64,000 bases of DNA from Epiperipatus broadwayi (taxonomy: Eukaryota > Onychophora > Udeonychophora > Euonychophora > Peripatidae): the NCBI GenBank assembly GCA_028023455.1, contig JAQFVV010006208.1:4760963-4824962 (forward strand). The letters run 5' to 3'. The translations under genes and the position numbers were made by a program. The notes beneath the pieces are model-generated. The model was not told the origin of the DNA, searched no databases, and was given only the letters and a program-made list of their open reading frames with translations. Shown here piece by piece: positions 1-11,165 of the stretch (its first letter is position 1; each line of letters opens with the position of its first letter).

Positions 1-589
1 TAGATGTGTTGGAGTCAACCCAGCAGGACAGGCATCTTGCCAATCAAAATTAAAAATAGTTGGTTAGTAGTATAATTTGGTATTACTCTATTTCAGTATA
101 ATATAGAATCATGAATATACTGCATGTCTTTGCAAATAAGATCAACAAAATGCAGCGTATAGATTATTGCTAGCTTTTTCCGACATTTATTATATATGTT
201 TATAGGTTCTTAAGTTTATTTTATTTTTTATCAGTGCATTTATCAACTCAACACTACCATATTGTGTTTATCTACTAGTATCACTCTCTTTCACTATACA
301 TATATTTTGTAAATATTCACTTCTCAGGTGAGATCGAGATATTAAACTTACAAAATTTCTATACTAGGGTTGACAACTCAATATTTATTTATCACTCACA
401 AACAAAGTAAAATTAGAACTGGTTTATGTTCATAATAACATCTTGTGGATGTATACATAATTGTTGCACTGTAGAGATATTTTCAATTTTTTTTTTTTTG
501 GGGGGAGGGGTATTAGCTAATCCTTAAATATTTTAATAGTTATTTTTAATCCTCTATACTTAAATATATATATATATTTCATATGTCAA
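1..589. other. AT-rich non-coding DNA
   Basis: I see no gene or recognisable repeat here. There is a homopolymer run of T followed by G at about 489-506 and a short (TA)n stretch near 564-578. Confidence 0.6.
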
Positions 590-662
590 AGCATCAGCTG
601 GGAAGCGAACCCAGGACAACTGCTTGTAAGGCAGCTGTGCTGACCACTCGGCCACCAATACT
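590..662 (-). repeat. tRNA-like relic or SINE head (Val-UAC-like)
   Basis: On the minus strand this 73-nt segment folds like a tRNA. The first and last 8 nt can pair (AGTATTGG with CTGATGCT, three wobbles). There is an A-box-like GTGGCCGAGTGG, a CTGC/GCAG anticodon stem around the loop CTTACAA (anticodon TAC), and a B box GGGTTCGCTTCCC. A poly-A run lies just upstream and no T-run terminator follows. It resembles the SINE head at 28.5 kb, so a retroposed tRNA-derived element is more likely than a working tRNA-Val gene. Confidence 0.5.
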
Positions 663-796
663 TTTTTTGTATTTATTTGATGGATTTTGTAATATTTTCT
701 GAAGCTCTTAAGAAACATTTGCACACATAATACTGATATCAGTGAAAGAATTTAATGTCAACAATAGTCCAGATATTTTTCTAAAAGTGATAGAAA

Positions 797-1680
797 AAGA
801 CCAAAGGGTGAGATAGAGAGATGAAGTGCTAAGTTTTTGCAGAAGAATGGTTAGAAATAAGAAAAACTACATTAAAAAGATAGAGAGATGAAATATGAAG
901 TTTTTGCAGAAAGTGGTTAGAAATAAGAGAAACTACATTAAAAAGACCAGGTGTGAGATAGAGAGATGAAATAGAAAGTTTTTATAGAGAATGGTTAGAA
1001 ATAAGAAAAACTACATTAAAAAGAGATGAAATACAAAGTTTTTGCAGAAGATTGGCTAGAAATAAGAGAAACTACATTAAAAATACCAGGTGTGAGACAG
1101 AGAGATGAAATACAACGTTTTTACAGAAGAATAGTTAGAAATAAGAGAAACTACATTTAAAAAGATCAGGTGTGAGATAGAGAAATGAAATATGAAGTTT
1201 ATGCAGAAGAAAGGTTAGAAATAAGAGAAACTACATTAAAAAGACCAGGTGTGAGATAGAGAGATGAATTATGAAGTTTATGCAGAAGAATGGTTAGAAA
1301 TAAGAGAAACTATTTTAAAAAGGCCAGGTGTGAGACAGAGAGATGAAATACGAAGTTTTTACAGAAGAATAGTTAGAAATAAGAGAAACTACATTTAAAA
1401 AGATCAGGTGTGAGATAGAGAAATGATATACGAAGTTTATGCAGAAGAAAGGTTAGAAATAAGAGAAACTACATGAAAAAGACCAGGTGTGAGATAGAGA
1501 GATGAAATACAAAGTTTTTGCAGAAGAATGGTTAGAAATAAGAGAAACTACATTAAAAAAAAAGTTTTTGCAGAAGAATGGTTAGAAATAAGAGAAACAT
1601 TAAAAAGACCAGGTGTGAGGTAGAGAGATGAAATACAAAGTTTTTGCAGAACGGTTAGAAACAAGAGAAACTATATTAAA
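797..1680. repeat. 79-bp purine-rich minisatellite
   Basis: About 11 to 12 tandem copies of a ~79-bp unit. Recurrent blocks are AGACCAGGTGTGAGATAGAG, AGATGAAATACAAAG, TTTTTGCAGAAGAATGGTTAG and AATAAGAGAAACTACATTAAAA. Several units are internally shortened (for example near 895, 1020 and 1555). The plus strand is nearly pure purine except for short T runs. No frame stays open, so I treat it as non-coding tandem repeat. Confidence 0.85.
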
Positions 1681-4272
1681 CTTAAAAAATCTTTTTAAAT
1701 TGACTTGATAATGAGTGAAAATGAGGGTGAAAATATATATCTACATACATGAACATATACATATATAAAATATCTTAAATCTGCATTTGTATTTGTGAGA
1801 GAAATACAGATGTGTATATATATATGGGGGTGGGGGTATTGTTTTGTGTCATTCAGCACATGAGAAGTCTAATGTAGCAAAAAAAAAACATTGGAAGTGA
1901 ATTTTTAATGTGATCTTGAATATACATATTTAGCTTAGATATATAATTGCTTAAATATTTTAAATTAATTGCTTTGTTGCTATTTTTCTAGCGAAACAAT
2001 GTGATACTTAGTAGCAAAAATGTTGTCAATAAACACATAGTAATATGTAAAGTATTGAATTATAAAGGTTTTCATGATATTCTTTTTTGTTAAATTACAT
2101 GATACATTTACTATTCCTATCTTCATTTTGCTCTTTTCAACTTTCTTTTTATTTTTATTATTAAGTCCATCATAATAATGTCTTTTTTAATTTTTTTGAT
2201 TAATATTTGTTAGTATCACTAAACCTTTGTACTTAATTAATAAAATTTTTTAGCTATATGAAAACATGAAAGACAGATGCAACATGCAAACAGTATGTAA
2301 AAACAACTGGTAGTAATAATACACAAATAGACTACACAAGTTAGATTACACATAATTTTGAGCGGTTCTATTCTCTGCTCTTGTTCAGGTGTTGCTGGCC
2401 TGATGACCAGATCACTTTAGCAAAATCAGCATTATTGATAAAATTTAAATTTATATGCACATATTCCTCATCAAATCCCCCCACCCCCCGGCAGTATATA
2501 AATGATTATAACATTTCTAACCCTAGAAAAGAAGAAGAAAAAAGATAGTCCAAAAATAAATAAAAGAATTAAATATGACTCTTGCAATGATGGTGTGAAT
2601 CCATTTGTGAAGCATTAATATGATCACTAATATCAAACTCTAATATTTTTATAAACTAAAGCTGTCTCTTCATTCTACTACGCTAGCTTTATGTATTATG
2701 CACTTGACATGTCAGCTTACAATAAATGGTACTAGAAGTTGCAGCGAAAGACTTGTTCTTATTTATATTGAAGTGAGTTGAAAGAAAACAAACAGTGTTA
2801 TGCTGATATGTTTAATTGTTTATTAGACATCTTGTGGTATTATCTTTTAATAAAAAGACATTGCAACTCGCCATTGTATTTTACCCACATCTATACCTTG
2901 TCAATAGATGGTATCTAATATTTTTAATATAAATGAGTTTTTGCTCTTATACAAAATCATATTCATGTTTGAAGTAAATACCTTATACTTCATTAGCATC
3001 AACATCATTAGAAACTATGCATAAAAAAATATAGTCATTTCCCAGATTTTTTCTTTTATGTCAATGCATCTTTCATTGCAACTCCACCACTATTGCAACC
3101 ATCTACAAGCACAGGCTCTATTTCATATTATCCATGTATTTTATGACTAAAGATTTACTCATCAGGTAAACTAGACATCAAACACCTGAATCTCTGCCCT
3201 TATGTTGAGAGTTTAGTATTTTTCCATTATATCACTCTTACATTAAGTAGTGTTTCTCATCATTTTTAACATCTTATGAAAGGCAAATAATTATTTGCAT
3301 TACACTTATTTTTTCAAGTTCTTTTAATCAATACACCCTTCATCTCAACTCTATTGACCTATTGCAGCCATTTACCACTACTCTCTCTCACGCATGTATG
3401 CATTTTGTGAACAACAGTCAATTATCAGGTGAGTTAGGCATATCAAACGGTTGAATCTTCATTCCTCTGTTGACAATTTAGTAGTTCTCCATTACATTAT
3501 TTTAATATTAAACAGAAAGAGAGAAAGGCAAAAGATTAGATTCAGAATTGCTTTGAATATTGTTAAGGAATGGAAATATGGTTGCGGAAATATTCTTTGT
3601 CATGATTATTGCAGAGAGATAACCAATAAAATAAAAAAGTTGATTTTACTAGAATTTAAACCTGTATGAAAGGATAAAGCAAAAAAATAAAACTGCAAAG
3701 GAATGAGAAAAATGATACTTAAAGGATTCAGGAAATTGGTTTGTATTAGTAATGTGTCTAACCACTAATGAAGCAACATCATATTCTGCAAGATAGCCAA
3801 AGATAATTTTAGTCAGTTACTTTGCTTATTGTTATACCTCACCTTGCTTGCAGATAATGGATTAGTCCAGATTCTATCTTATCTTTATCAGACTGAGTAT
3901 TCACCACCATGGATCAATATATAACACAATACCTATGATTAGTCACAGTTAAATCATTTCACTATTTTCCTCCTATGCATTCAATTTGTAGTCTTCAACT
4001 ATAATAGCAAGTCAACTTTTCACAAACTTATATAATTGGAATTTTTTTATTGATACAGTGGAGCTGCAAACTATGCTATATCTAACTATATGATTTCAAT
4101 TATATGCTATCCAAAGTAAAATATAAACAAACATACAAAAATGTAAATAAATTAACAAAAAAACCATTAAAGTTCACAAATTTTAATATTCAGCAGCCAT
4201 TTTTCTGGTCTGAGTGGAGCTAATTTCATATGTCAATATCTTCAGTTTATACTCAAATCATATATATTTTGA
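1681..4272. other. AT-rich non-coding DNA with one family C fragment
   Basis: No gene is supported. A short fragment of family C lies at about 2370-2410 (TGTTCAGGTGTTGCTGGCC on the plus strand). A loose, diverged ~300-bp direct similarity links about 3050-3210 and 3330-3470; both hold 'attgca..cat..acca' blocks followed by a 'tcatcaggt' or 'attatcaggt' block. Confidence 0.5.
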
Positions 4273-4530
4273 TCTTAAATACTAAACTCTCTGTACAGTA
4301 GTGCCACCAAGTGCAAGCCTTTGTAATCAGTGAACGTAGAAAGGTTTGTGCATAAAATCCCTATGTAGTGCCTACCCATCCAACATCCCCAGACTAGTTT
4401 TGAGCTTGTGGCTTTCATCAGTGAGGAGGCTTGGATTTGAGGGCACTGCACCTAGATCTTAGGATCTAATGCAACCTTCCAGCAGCCACTTTTTATCTAT
4501 TGGGTTAACTATAAAGTTAGTAGCATGTAT
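4273..4530 (-). repeat. Family B element (hammerhead-like core, minus strand)
   Basis: A single-orientation copy of the dispersed family B, starting at an ACTCTCTGTACAGTAGTGCC block. Read on the minus strand, 4380-4432 contains CTCCTCACTGATGAAAGCC, then ACAAGCTCAAAAC and TAGTCTGGGG. These are the elements of a type I hammerhead: CTGATGA, a short helix II (AGC/GCT), GAAA (here CAAAA, so G12 is lost), and GTC followed by a helix I strand that pairs with CTCCTCA. This copy is probably inactive. The 3' part (CTAGATCTTAGGATC, then a GCAACCTTCC block) matches the copies at 26.9 and 35.4 kb. Confidence 0.7.
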
Positions 4531-4954
4531 AAGCATATGAAATAGGATCATATGATGTTTTGATGTTTTTATTTTTTGATCTTCCTTTACTATTTTTTCT
4601 GACTTTGATGTCCCGTTTTTCTTAAAGTAAAAGTTTTACAAATTTTCAGAATATTCATTAAACATTAACATAATTGGGGAGATAATAATTTCTTGGAAAA
4701 AAAGAGATGACTCTTGTTTTGTAAGAGAAAAAAGTTACTTGAATAAAAAATTATTCCCAGAGCATATTTATATTTACTTTATTTTAAGTAAAAAATTTTT
4801 AGTTTTTTTTTCTTAGGAGTGAACACACACCCTGTAAAATAAAACAAATATTCTTTCCATTTGTTATTAATAATTATATTATTATTTTTTCAAAATAAAA
4901 CGTCTGTATTATGTATGTGTGTGTATGTTTTGAAAAGTACTACACACTCGCAGT
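4531..4954. other. AT-rich non-coding DNA
   Basis: Nothing recognisable is seen beyond A- and T-runs. Confidence 0.5.
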
Positions 4955-5118
4955 TCAAAAATCACATGGTCACCATTTTTTATGCTTACGCAAGCTTTTT
5001 TTCATAGAGGCAAAACTCTCCATACAGTAATACCATTCAGTACAAACCTTCCTGCATCCATTGATTACTCTGGCTTGCACTGAATGGCAATACTATAAGG
5101 AGAGTTTTGCACTTGCAG
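4955..5118. repeat. Family B mini-foldback (internally deleted)
   Basis: The left end TCACATGGTCACCATTTTTT and the block GGCAAAACTCTCCATACAG match the outer ends of other family B copies. Within ~50 bp the inverted counterpart (TTGCACTGAATGGCA ... GGAGAGTTTTGC) begins. Only the outer ~45 bp of each arm remains and the hammerhead-like segment is deleted. Confidence 0.75.
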
Positions 5119-5769
5119 TTCATTATTTATCAACAAAAAGTAAGCTATTATATGCTATTACTTTTGAATGCAAGGGGGCTTGGAAGAAAATACAACATAG
5201 TTTGTGGTTCCACTATATTTTAAAATATATATATTTTTAGCTCTCACATCTCCTATAGTTTTTTGGTTACTTACTAAGGAATTTTGAAAATAAGAACTTC
5301 AACATTCTTGCATCTTTTTGACAGATTTATTTTGTTTCCAGGCATATTCATGGATATCCTCTACCTTTCCGTTTTTAATAAACCATGTGTTTATTCATAA
5401 CAGACAATTTTTTTAAATCTTTTCATTAACCTGTATCTCATAACTTTAGTAATGAGATAAACATGTTTGTTCTTAAGTGATATAATGTATAGCTCTCTTG
5501 TAGGCTACAAGTTTTAATCAAAGTATAAATAATTGAACAGGGCTATCTTAATGTTATGTTTATAAGTCCCAAGAAGGTTATTTATTAAACGATCTTTGCA
5601 AAAGCTTGAAGTTCCTTATTTTTATGACAAAAAAATTATTTCACTTAACCAATCTGATATTCACAAAAGAGATTATTAAAATGAGAAAAAGTTATTTGTA
5701 TAAACTTGAAACTTAATGAGTTATTAGGTTACATGCTTCTAAATGTATAAATAAATAGCTCTTAAAAGT
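5119..5769. other. AT-rich non-coding DNA
   Basis: No gene or clear repeat is recognised. Confidence 0.5.
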
Positions 5770-5781
5770 CTACATATTCCA

Positions 5782-6357
5782 ATTGTATTTTTCTATTGGA
5801 CTATTTCTATCACCTAATATGAGTATTCAATGTCTTTAGGAAAATGTAACTTTTATTTAAATATTCCAAATAAATTCAACTGTTAGTAATAACACATGAA
5901 ACAGGTTAGTATATGCACAATGTTTAACAAGTATTATTCTCCCCTCTTCTTCAGGTGTTGCTAGCCTGACCAGTGACAGTACTAGCATGGGATTCGAACC
6001 TGGACCTTAGATTCTCAAGTATTTAATTTTAAGGTAACACTCTAACCAACTGAGCCATCCTGCCAAAGGCAACCATCAGTAGAAATTTTATATACTCAAG
6101 AATCTAAGGGTCCAGGTTCGAATCCTGTCACTGGTCAGGTCAGCAATACCTAAAGAAGAGGGGAGAATAATATCTCTCAAAACATTGTGCATATATTAAC
6201 CTGTTTGATGTGCTATTACTAACAGTTGAATGTATTTGGAATATTTAAATAAAAGTTAAATTTTTCTAAAGACATTCAATACTCATATTAGATGATGGAA
6301 ATAGTCCAGTATAAAAATACAACGAGAACTCCATCATCACAAACCTTCAGGAAAACA
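5782..6357. mobile_element. Family C foldback element with tRNA-like centre
   Basis: Two inverted arms of about 250 bp (about 5795-6040 and 6087-6340) share the blocks TTTAAATATTCCAAATA, TTAGTAATA.CACA, CTTCTTCAGGTGTTGCT and TAGATTCT. On the minus strand the left arm plus spacer carries tRNA promoter-like boxes: GATGGCTCAGTTGGTTAGAG at 6040-6059 and GGTTCGAATCC at 5990-6000. The insertion is flanked by a 12-bp direct repeat with one mismatch, CTACATATTCCA at 5770-5781 and CTACATTTTCCA at 6358-6369, which I read as a target-site duplication. Other copies lie at 19.4 and 49.2 kb. Confidence 0.85.
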
Positions 6358-6369
6358 CTACATTTTCCA

Positions 6370-6725
6370 GTTTAAATAGACCATGATTTTTTGTTTTCAT
6401 TTTCTTAAAGAACCAATGAGACTACTAAAAGTCAAATATTAACATTTCACTTTTAATATAATTAGAAAAACAACTGTATTTCTTCATCAATGGCTGTGAA
6501 AACTAATTAATAAATTGAAAACTTAGTGTACTTTACATTGATACATATTTAAAAATGGAAACAGGGAATCTACACGTACGTTAAATGAATAAAGTTAAAA
6601 ACTTTAGGACAATTCTATTACCATAATGACTAAATTAAATAATTAATAAATTATGTATAAACTGTTTAATTAAAAATATGATTAGATATAAAAATAATTA
6701 ATTATCTTTTATTATTATCTTTCAG
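6370..6725. other. Intron sequence upstream of the Ig exon
   Basis: AT-rich. A pyrimidine-containing tract (ATCTTTTATTATTATCTTTCAG) leads directly into the splice acceptor at 6725. Nothing else is seen. Confidence 0.6.
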
Positions 6726-6904
6726 CCTTAGTTCCTGATATTATTCCGTCTTCAATTATCCCTATAGTTGTTAAACCACTTGTTGACACAGTTGTTGTGG
6801 AAGGCACTCCAGCAGTGTTTACTACTCAAATTGCGGGACAACCAGCTCCAACAGTTACATGGTTGAGAGAAAACACACCTATACAACAATCCAAAGATTT
6901 TCAG
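6726..6904 (+). CDS. Single exon of a titin/projectin-like immunoglobulin-domain protein (partial gene)
   Basis: This 179-bp exon is bounded by a good acceptor (TTTCAG at 6720-6725) and donor (CAG|GTATGT at 6902-6910). It starts with two bases completing a split codon, then has 59 complete codons. The peptide begins LVPDIIPSS and contains VVVEGTPAVFTTQIAGQ, PAPTVTWLRENTPI and ends SKDFQ. This is the first half of an I-set Ig domain: a proline-rich linker, A' and B strands, the conserved VEG...F and the core tryptophan of VTWLRE. The usual B-strand cysteine is replaced by threonine (FTTQI), as happens in some intracellular muscle Ig domains. The second half (the D.G.YTC region) must lie in another exon, and I did not find it in the window. 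The family is inferred by resemblance to titin, projectin, twitchin and myosin-light-chain-kinase Ig repeats; the exact gene is not known. The reading frame runs 96 bp past the donor, which is a fortuitous extension into the intron. Confidence 0.8.
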
Positions 6905-7455
6905 GTATGTATTTTAAAAATATTTTCTTATATAAATATGTACTTACTTATATGTCTTTTAATAGTAAGTTTGTATTATGACCTATATAGACTATTCTGA
7001 AATTCTTCAATATGAACATTATATGTAATTTTGTTTTAATGATTTTTGTATTTATATATGATGTCTGTGAATTGGGCTTTGTATATTTTTGCGTATACAT
7101 TTTTAATTACATCTATTGAGTTTTTTTCACCCCTTATTACTAATGAATATACACATGTGTAGATATTTATTTTAATGAGAAGGGATGGTATGGTGGTAAT
7201 ATATAGAGGATGAAGAGCATTATGGCTCCATTCAGATTATATATGTATGTGTGTTAAGTTCATCAAATAATGTTATATTTTAATGCAGGACAGTAGCATG
7301 ATTTAAGCCATTTAACACCAATAAAAGAAAGTATTACAATTTTAAAATTGTGATAAATTCTATTTATTATTAAAAATCTAAAAATAGCAAAATATTTGAC
7401 AGAAATTCATAGTGTGATGTGTTATTTAGGAATAAAATTATAATTTTAATTCTAT
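6905..7455. other. Intron sequence
   Basis: AT-rich intronic DNA downstream of the exon, with no recognisable element. Confidence 0.5.
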
Positions 7456-7606
7456 TAAGGCTACTACCTTAAAATATGCGACAGTAAGGGTCTCTACAAA
7501 TCTTAACACAAGATTATACTTTAAAAGATAAAAGCAGATGTGTTAAGATTTTTAGAGGGCCCTATTGTTGCATCTAGGCACATAGTTTTAAGGTTGTAGC
7601 CTTAAT
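7456..7606. repeat. Small foldback (MITE-like)
   Basis: Imperfect inverted repeat. The left arm (ATTAAGGCTACTACCTTAAAA ... GTCTCTACAAATCTTAACAC) is complementary to the right arm (GTGTTAAGATTTTTAGAG ... TTTTAAGGTTGTAGCCTTAAT). The arms are about 60 bp around a ~30-bp spacer. There is no coding capacity. Confidence 0.75.
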
Positions 7607-8012
7607 ATATATTACTTATGTAATGAGTATGCGCTTAACAAATTATTAATTACAATTTTAATTCTAATAATTTTAATAAATCTGTACATAAATTTTATCT
7701 ATTAAATATGTAACATTTAGAATATACAAACTTACTTACAGACCAATTGAGTCTGAAGATGTTACTATAATTCATAATTCAGATTCCTAAAAGTGGACAT
7801 TGTTTACAAATTTGTTAAAATGATTTTTTTAGGAATCTGACTTTTGAAATGTTGTAATATATTTGGGATTACTTGATTCATGAAGAAATTTAAATATTGA
7901 CTCCATATATTGCATGCCTTGTAATGATTCAGTTAAATGTAATGTACTTTTTGGTAACCTTGGTTAAAATATTAGAAATTATTATTTTATATATTAAAAT
8001 TAAAGAAGTTGA
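7607..8012. other. Intron sequence with a minor hairpin
   Basis: A short inverted repeat (CAGATTCCTAAAA at about 7781 against TTTTTTAGGAATCTGA at about 7826) is the only structure noted. Confidence 0.4.
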
Positions 8013-8219
8013 TTAATTCAATTAAATTATAAGCATTAGGAAAGCTTAAATAAGAAAAGCTTAAGTGTCAATGCTTTTTATAATATTACACTAAACCACT
8101 TTTAATACTTTGGACTGATATATTCATAGCATTGAAAATGGCCTAGCATAATATTATAACAAATATTGAAACTTAAGCTTTTCTTATCTAAGCATTCCTA
8201 GTGATAATTTAATTGAATT
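8013..8219. repeat. Foldback element (MITE-like)
   Basis: Arms of about 75 bp are inverted. AATTCAATTAAATTATAAGC ... TTAAATAAGAAAAGCTTAAG on the left mirrors CTTAAGCTTTTCTTATCTAA ... GATAATTTAATTGAATT on the right. The spacer is about 50 bp. Confidence 0.75.
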
Positions 8220-10447
8220 ACAATTTGTCTAAGAAAAGTTTACAACATATACATTGTAACGGTCCAGATTCCCTTAAGGAATCATAGTGGTTGCACCTGA
8301 CCATAATCGGATTTAGGGTCTTCATATAAGATGCTATGAACAATACAATTTAACTTTAATCCAACATTGAATCCATTTTAAACAAGATAATCTAGTATTA
8401 AATATTTAACAAAGATGTAACTTAGATTAATTCATCCAATCTTCACCTTTATAGATTGTTCCATTATGCTTAGTATTCGAACTCAGGATAGATGTTACAT
8501 TTAACTCTCTTCAGGGGGTTCCATCAATATCCTACAGTAGTAATAATACTTAATATAATCTCAATAGATTTTTAAAATAATTTCAATCAAGTTATCAGGA
8601 TATTAAATTAGTATGATATATGTATATGGGTATGTGTATTCAGTCTTATTTTGTTTTGGAAAATAAATAAATAATTTAAATAAATCGGAGACCTCCCTGG
8701 ATTTAAAATAAATTTTAATAGGTTTATTAACAGATAACAATTTAAATTTATTTCATATAACAAAAAAAAAAAGTATTATTATAAGTGCTTTACATGCATT
8801 TTTATTATTTTATGATATCAAATTAAATAATACCTTCCCATGTTCCCATAGTAGATATATATCATAACATGAACAAATTTTTTATACGTTATAAAACAAT
8901 AAATGAGATTTTATATTAAAAAAATTATAATAATGCTAAGTAGCTAAATTTAATTTAAATAATATATGCATAAATGATGAGCTTATATTATCCAATCCTT
9001 GTGAAGAAATTCCAATTTTATGAGACCCCCTTGTATGTGTGGTCGTTATTATGAAATAAAAGACCTTTCATGCAAGAATGTTAATCATTTACACAAAGAA
9101 TAATAAACAAATATTATTATATTAATTAGGTTAGTAATAAACAAAAATTCTGTCCTGTCATGAATGAATTTAATATGAAGAACAATAAAATCTTACCTCC
9201 ATTTTAAGTCTACTTATTTGCTTTAGTCAAGTCACTTTGCAGGGAAGTCCTAAATTTTATTAAATAAAAAAAAATATTTAACTCAATTATCTTTCCATTT
9301 CTCTTCATCTAATAACTTTCTTAAATGGATTATTTCAATGTAAACAGATTTTAGAAGCAAAGGGAATAAAATTAGATATCTGAAGCTGATAACACACAAA
9401 GATAATATGATGTATTAAAATTTGATGGTATTGTCCTATTTCTTTCCGTAATGGAGATTAATAATGTTCATTAAAGATAAAAAATTTTATTCTTTGATCA
9501 TCAACCATCAATGAGGTAGTCAGCATACTCTTTGTTCAGAATTCATCCTCTCACATGATATTGATATCTTCTTCCACAAATTATTTTGCTATCAATTGAA
9601 ATTTCATTTTAAATTATATAGATGAAGTACACATATACTTTAGGCATTTCTGTAGGAATGAGTAATTACATTATTTCCAGTTAAAACACTAGCATTTGAT
9701 CCTATGGCAAGTAGTCTTTACTCACGACACATTTTCTATACTTATTAGCTTCTTAAAAATAATTTAGTTTAAATATATAAATGTTTTTGATGAAATTTAT
9801 CTTGTTTAGAATTCCAATTTAGAATGATCTTATGAGTTTCTCTAATTAATAAAAAATATATATATAATTTCGTTTTGAAATTACAATTAATGATACTAAA
9901 GAGTAATTTACACTTTTTATTGAGTGAGATTAGAATTCTTTTCTAATAAAATTTTTATCAAGAAGAAAATTCATTCAAACTATGGATCCATCTTTAATAT
10001 GTTTGGAATTTGAACACAGCAAAATGACTATGCGTAATGGTTAGTTTATTTGCAAAATATAGAATTAATTTGAAAATTATTGATCCAGCTTTTATAGTAG
10101 AATCAACTTCTGGTAGTATATGTTAAATATACTGTTTGATTTCATGATTTCATATTCGATTATTGTTGAAATTATTATAATTAATAATTATACAATAGAA
10201 TTATAATTTTTATTTCCTTTGTGTTTAGTTGCTAGGATGTGACTTGACCTAAGGTTATCTCTATGTTTGATTTCTTGATTAGTGATTTTAATCAACTTAA
10301 ATAATCATTATATATACATATATAAATGATTCAAAAAATAGTCATTTTAGTATTTATTTCAATTTAAAACAACTATTTATTTAAATGGACTTTTGTCATT
10401 AATATTTTTATAATTTAATCTTTTAAGTTATATATCTGTATATATGT
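8220..10447. other. Long AT-rich intronic stretch
   Basis: No gene, transposase or RT relic was recognised in 2.2 kb. Only simple A/T runs and short hairpins were seen. Confidence 0.5.
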
Positions 10448-11072
10448 ATAAAATACAAAACCATAAAACAATACAATACTAGATAAAAATCCAAACTTTA
10501 CCAAAATCCTTATATGACCATGGGTTCATGTACTAAACAAATAGAATCTTCTCAAGTGAAAATCAAACTAAAGAAGCAACATATATATATACAAAACAAA
10601 CAAACCTTTCCATAATTCATTTCAAAAACCAACTTCTCTTTATATCAAAAGATATTTTCATAAGATTGATAGCCTCAGATTCTTAAATCTGAGGCTATCA
10701 ATCTTATGAAGATATCTTTTGATATAAAGAGAAGTTCTGAGGCTATCAATCTTATGAAGATATCTTTTGATATAAAGAGAAGTTGGTTTTTTAAATGAAT
10801 TATGGGAAGGTTTGTTTGTTTTGTATATAAAACTTCTTAAATCTGAGGCTATCAATCTTATGAAGATATCTTTTGATATAAAGAGAAGTTGATTTTTGAA
10901 ATGAATTATGGGAATGTTTGTTTGTTTTGTATATATATGTTGCTTCTTTAGTTTGATTTTCACTTGAGAAGGTCTATTTGTTTAGTAGATGAAACTATGG
11001 TCTTGTAAGGATTTTGGTAAAGTTTGGATTTTTATCTAATATTGTATTATTTTATGGTTTTGTATTTTATTT
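10448..11072. mobile_element. Foldback element with locally amplified arm
   Basis: The left arm (10448-10683, AAAATACAAAACCATAAAAC ... TTGATAGCCTCAGATTCT) is inverted relative to the right arm (10835-11069, TCTGAGGCTATCAATC ... TTTATGGTTTTGTATTTTA). Between them the innermost ~45-100 bp of the right arm is repeated two more times (10685-10732 and 10737-10830, each with GAGGCTATCAATCTTATGAA and GATATAAAGAGAAGTT). There is no coding capacity. The element ends ~95 bp from the LTR retrotransposon. Confidence 0.85.
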
Positions 11073-11165
11073 ATTACTAGTATATTGTTAGGCAATTTTG
11101 AATTATCTGTATATATATATATATATGAGTAGTTTTACGTACTCTCACAATATATATATATATAT

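Noticed and set aside
590-662. Functional tRNA-Val(UAC) gene
   Set aside because: The acceptor stem needs three wobble pairs, there is no terminator T run, and a related retroposed SINE head exists at 28.5 kb.
5782-6357. Family C as a bona fide hammerhead ribozyme
   Set aside because: CTGAAGA, a 3-bp helix and GAAAC are present in the better copies, but the position before cleavage would be G (GUG, not NUH) and the flanking strands do not pair. At most it is a vestige.
6905-7000. Continuation of the Ig reading frame
   Set aside because: A strong donor CAG|GTATGT lies at 6904/6905, and the downstream residues lose all Ig character.
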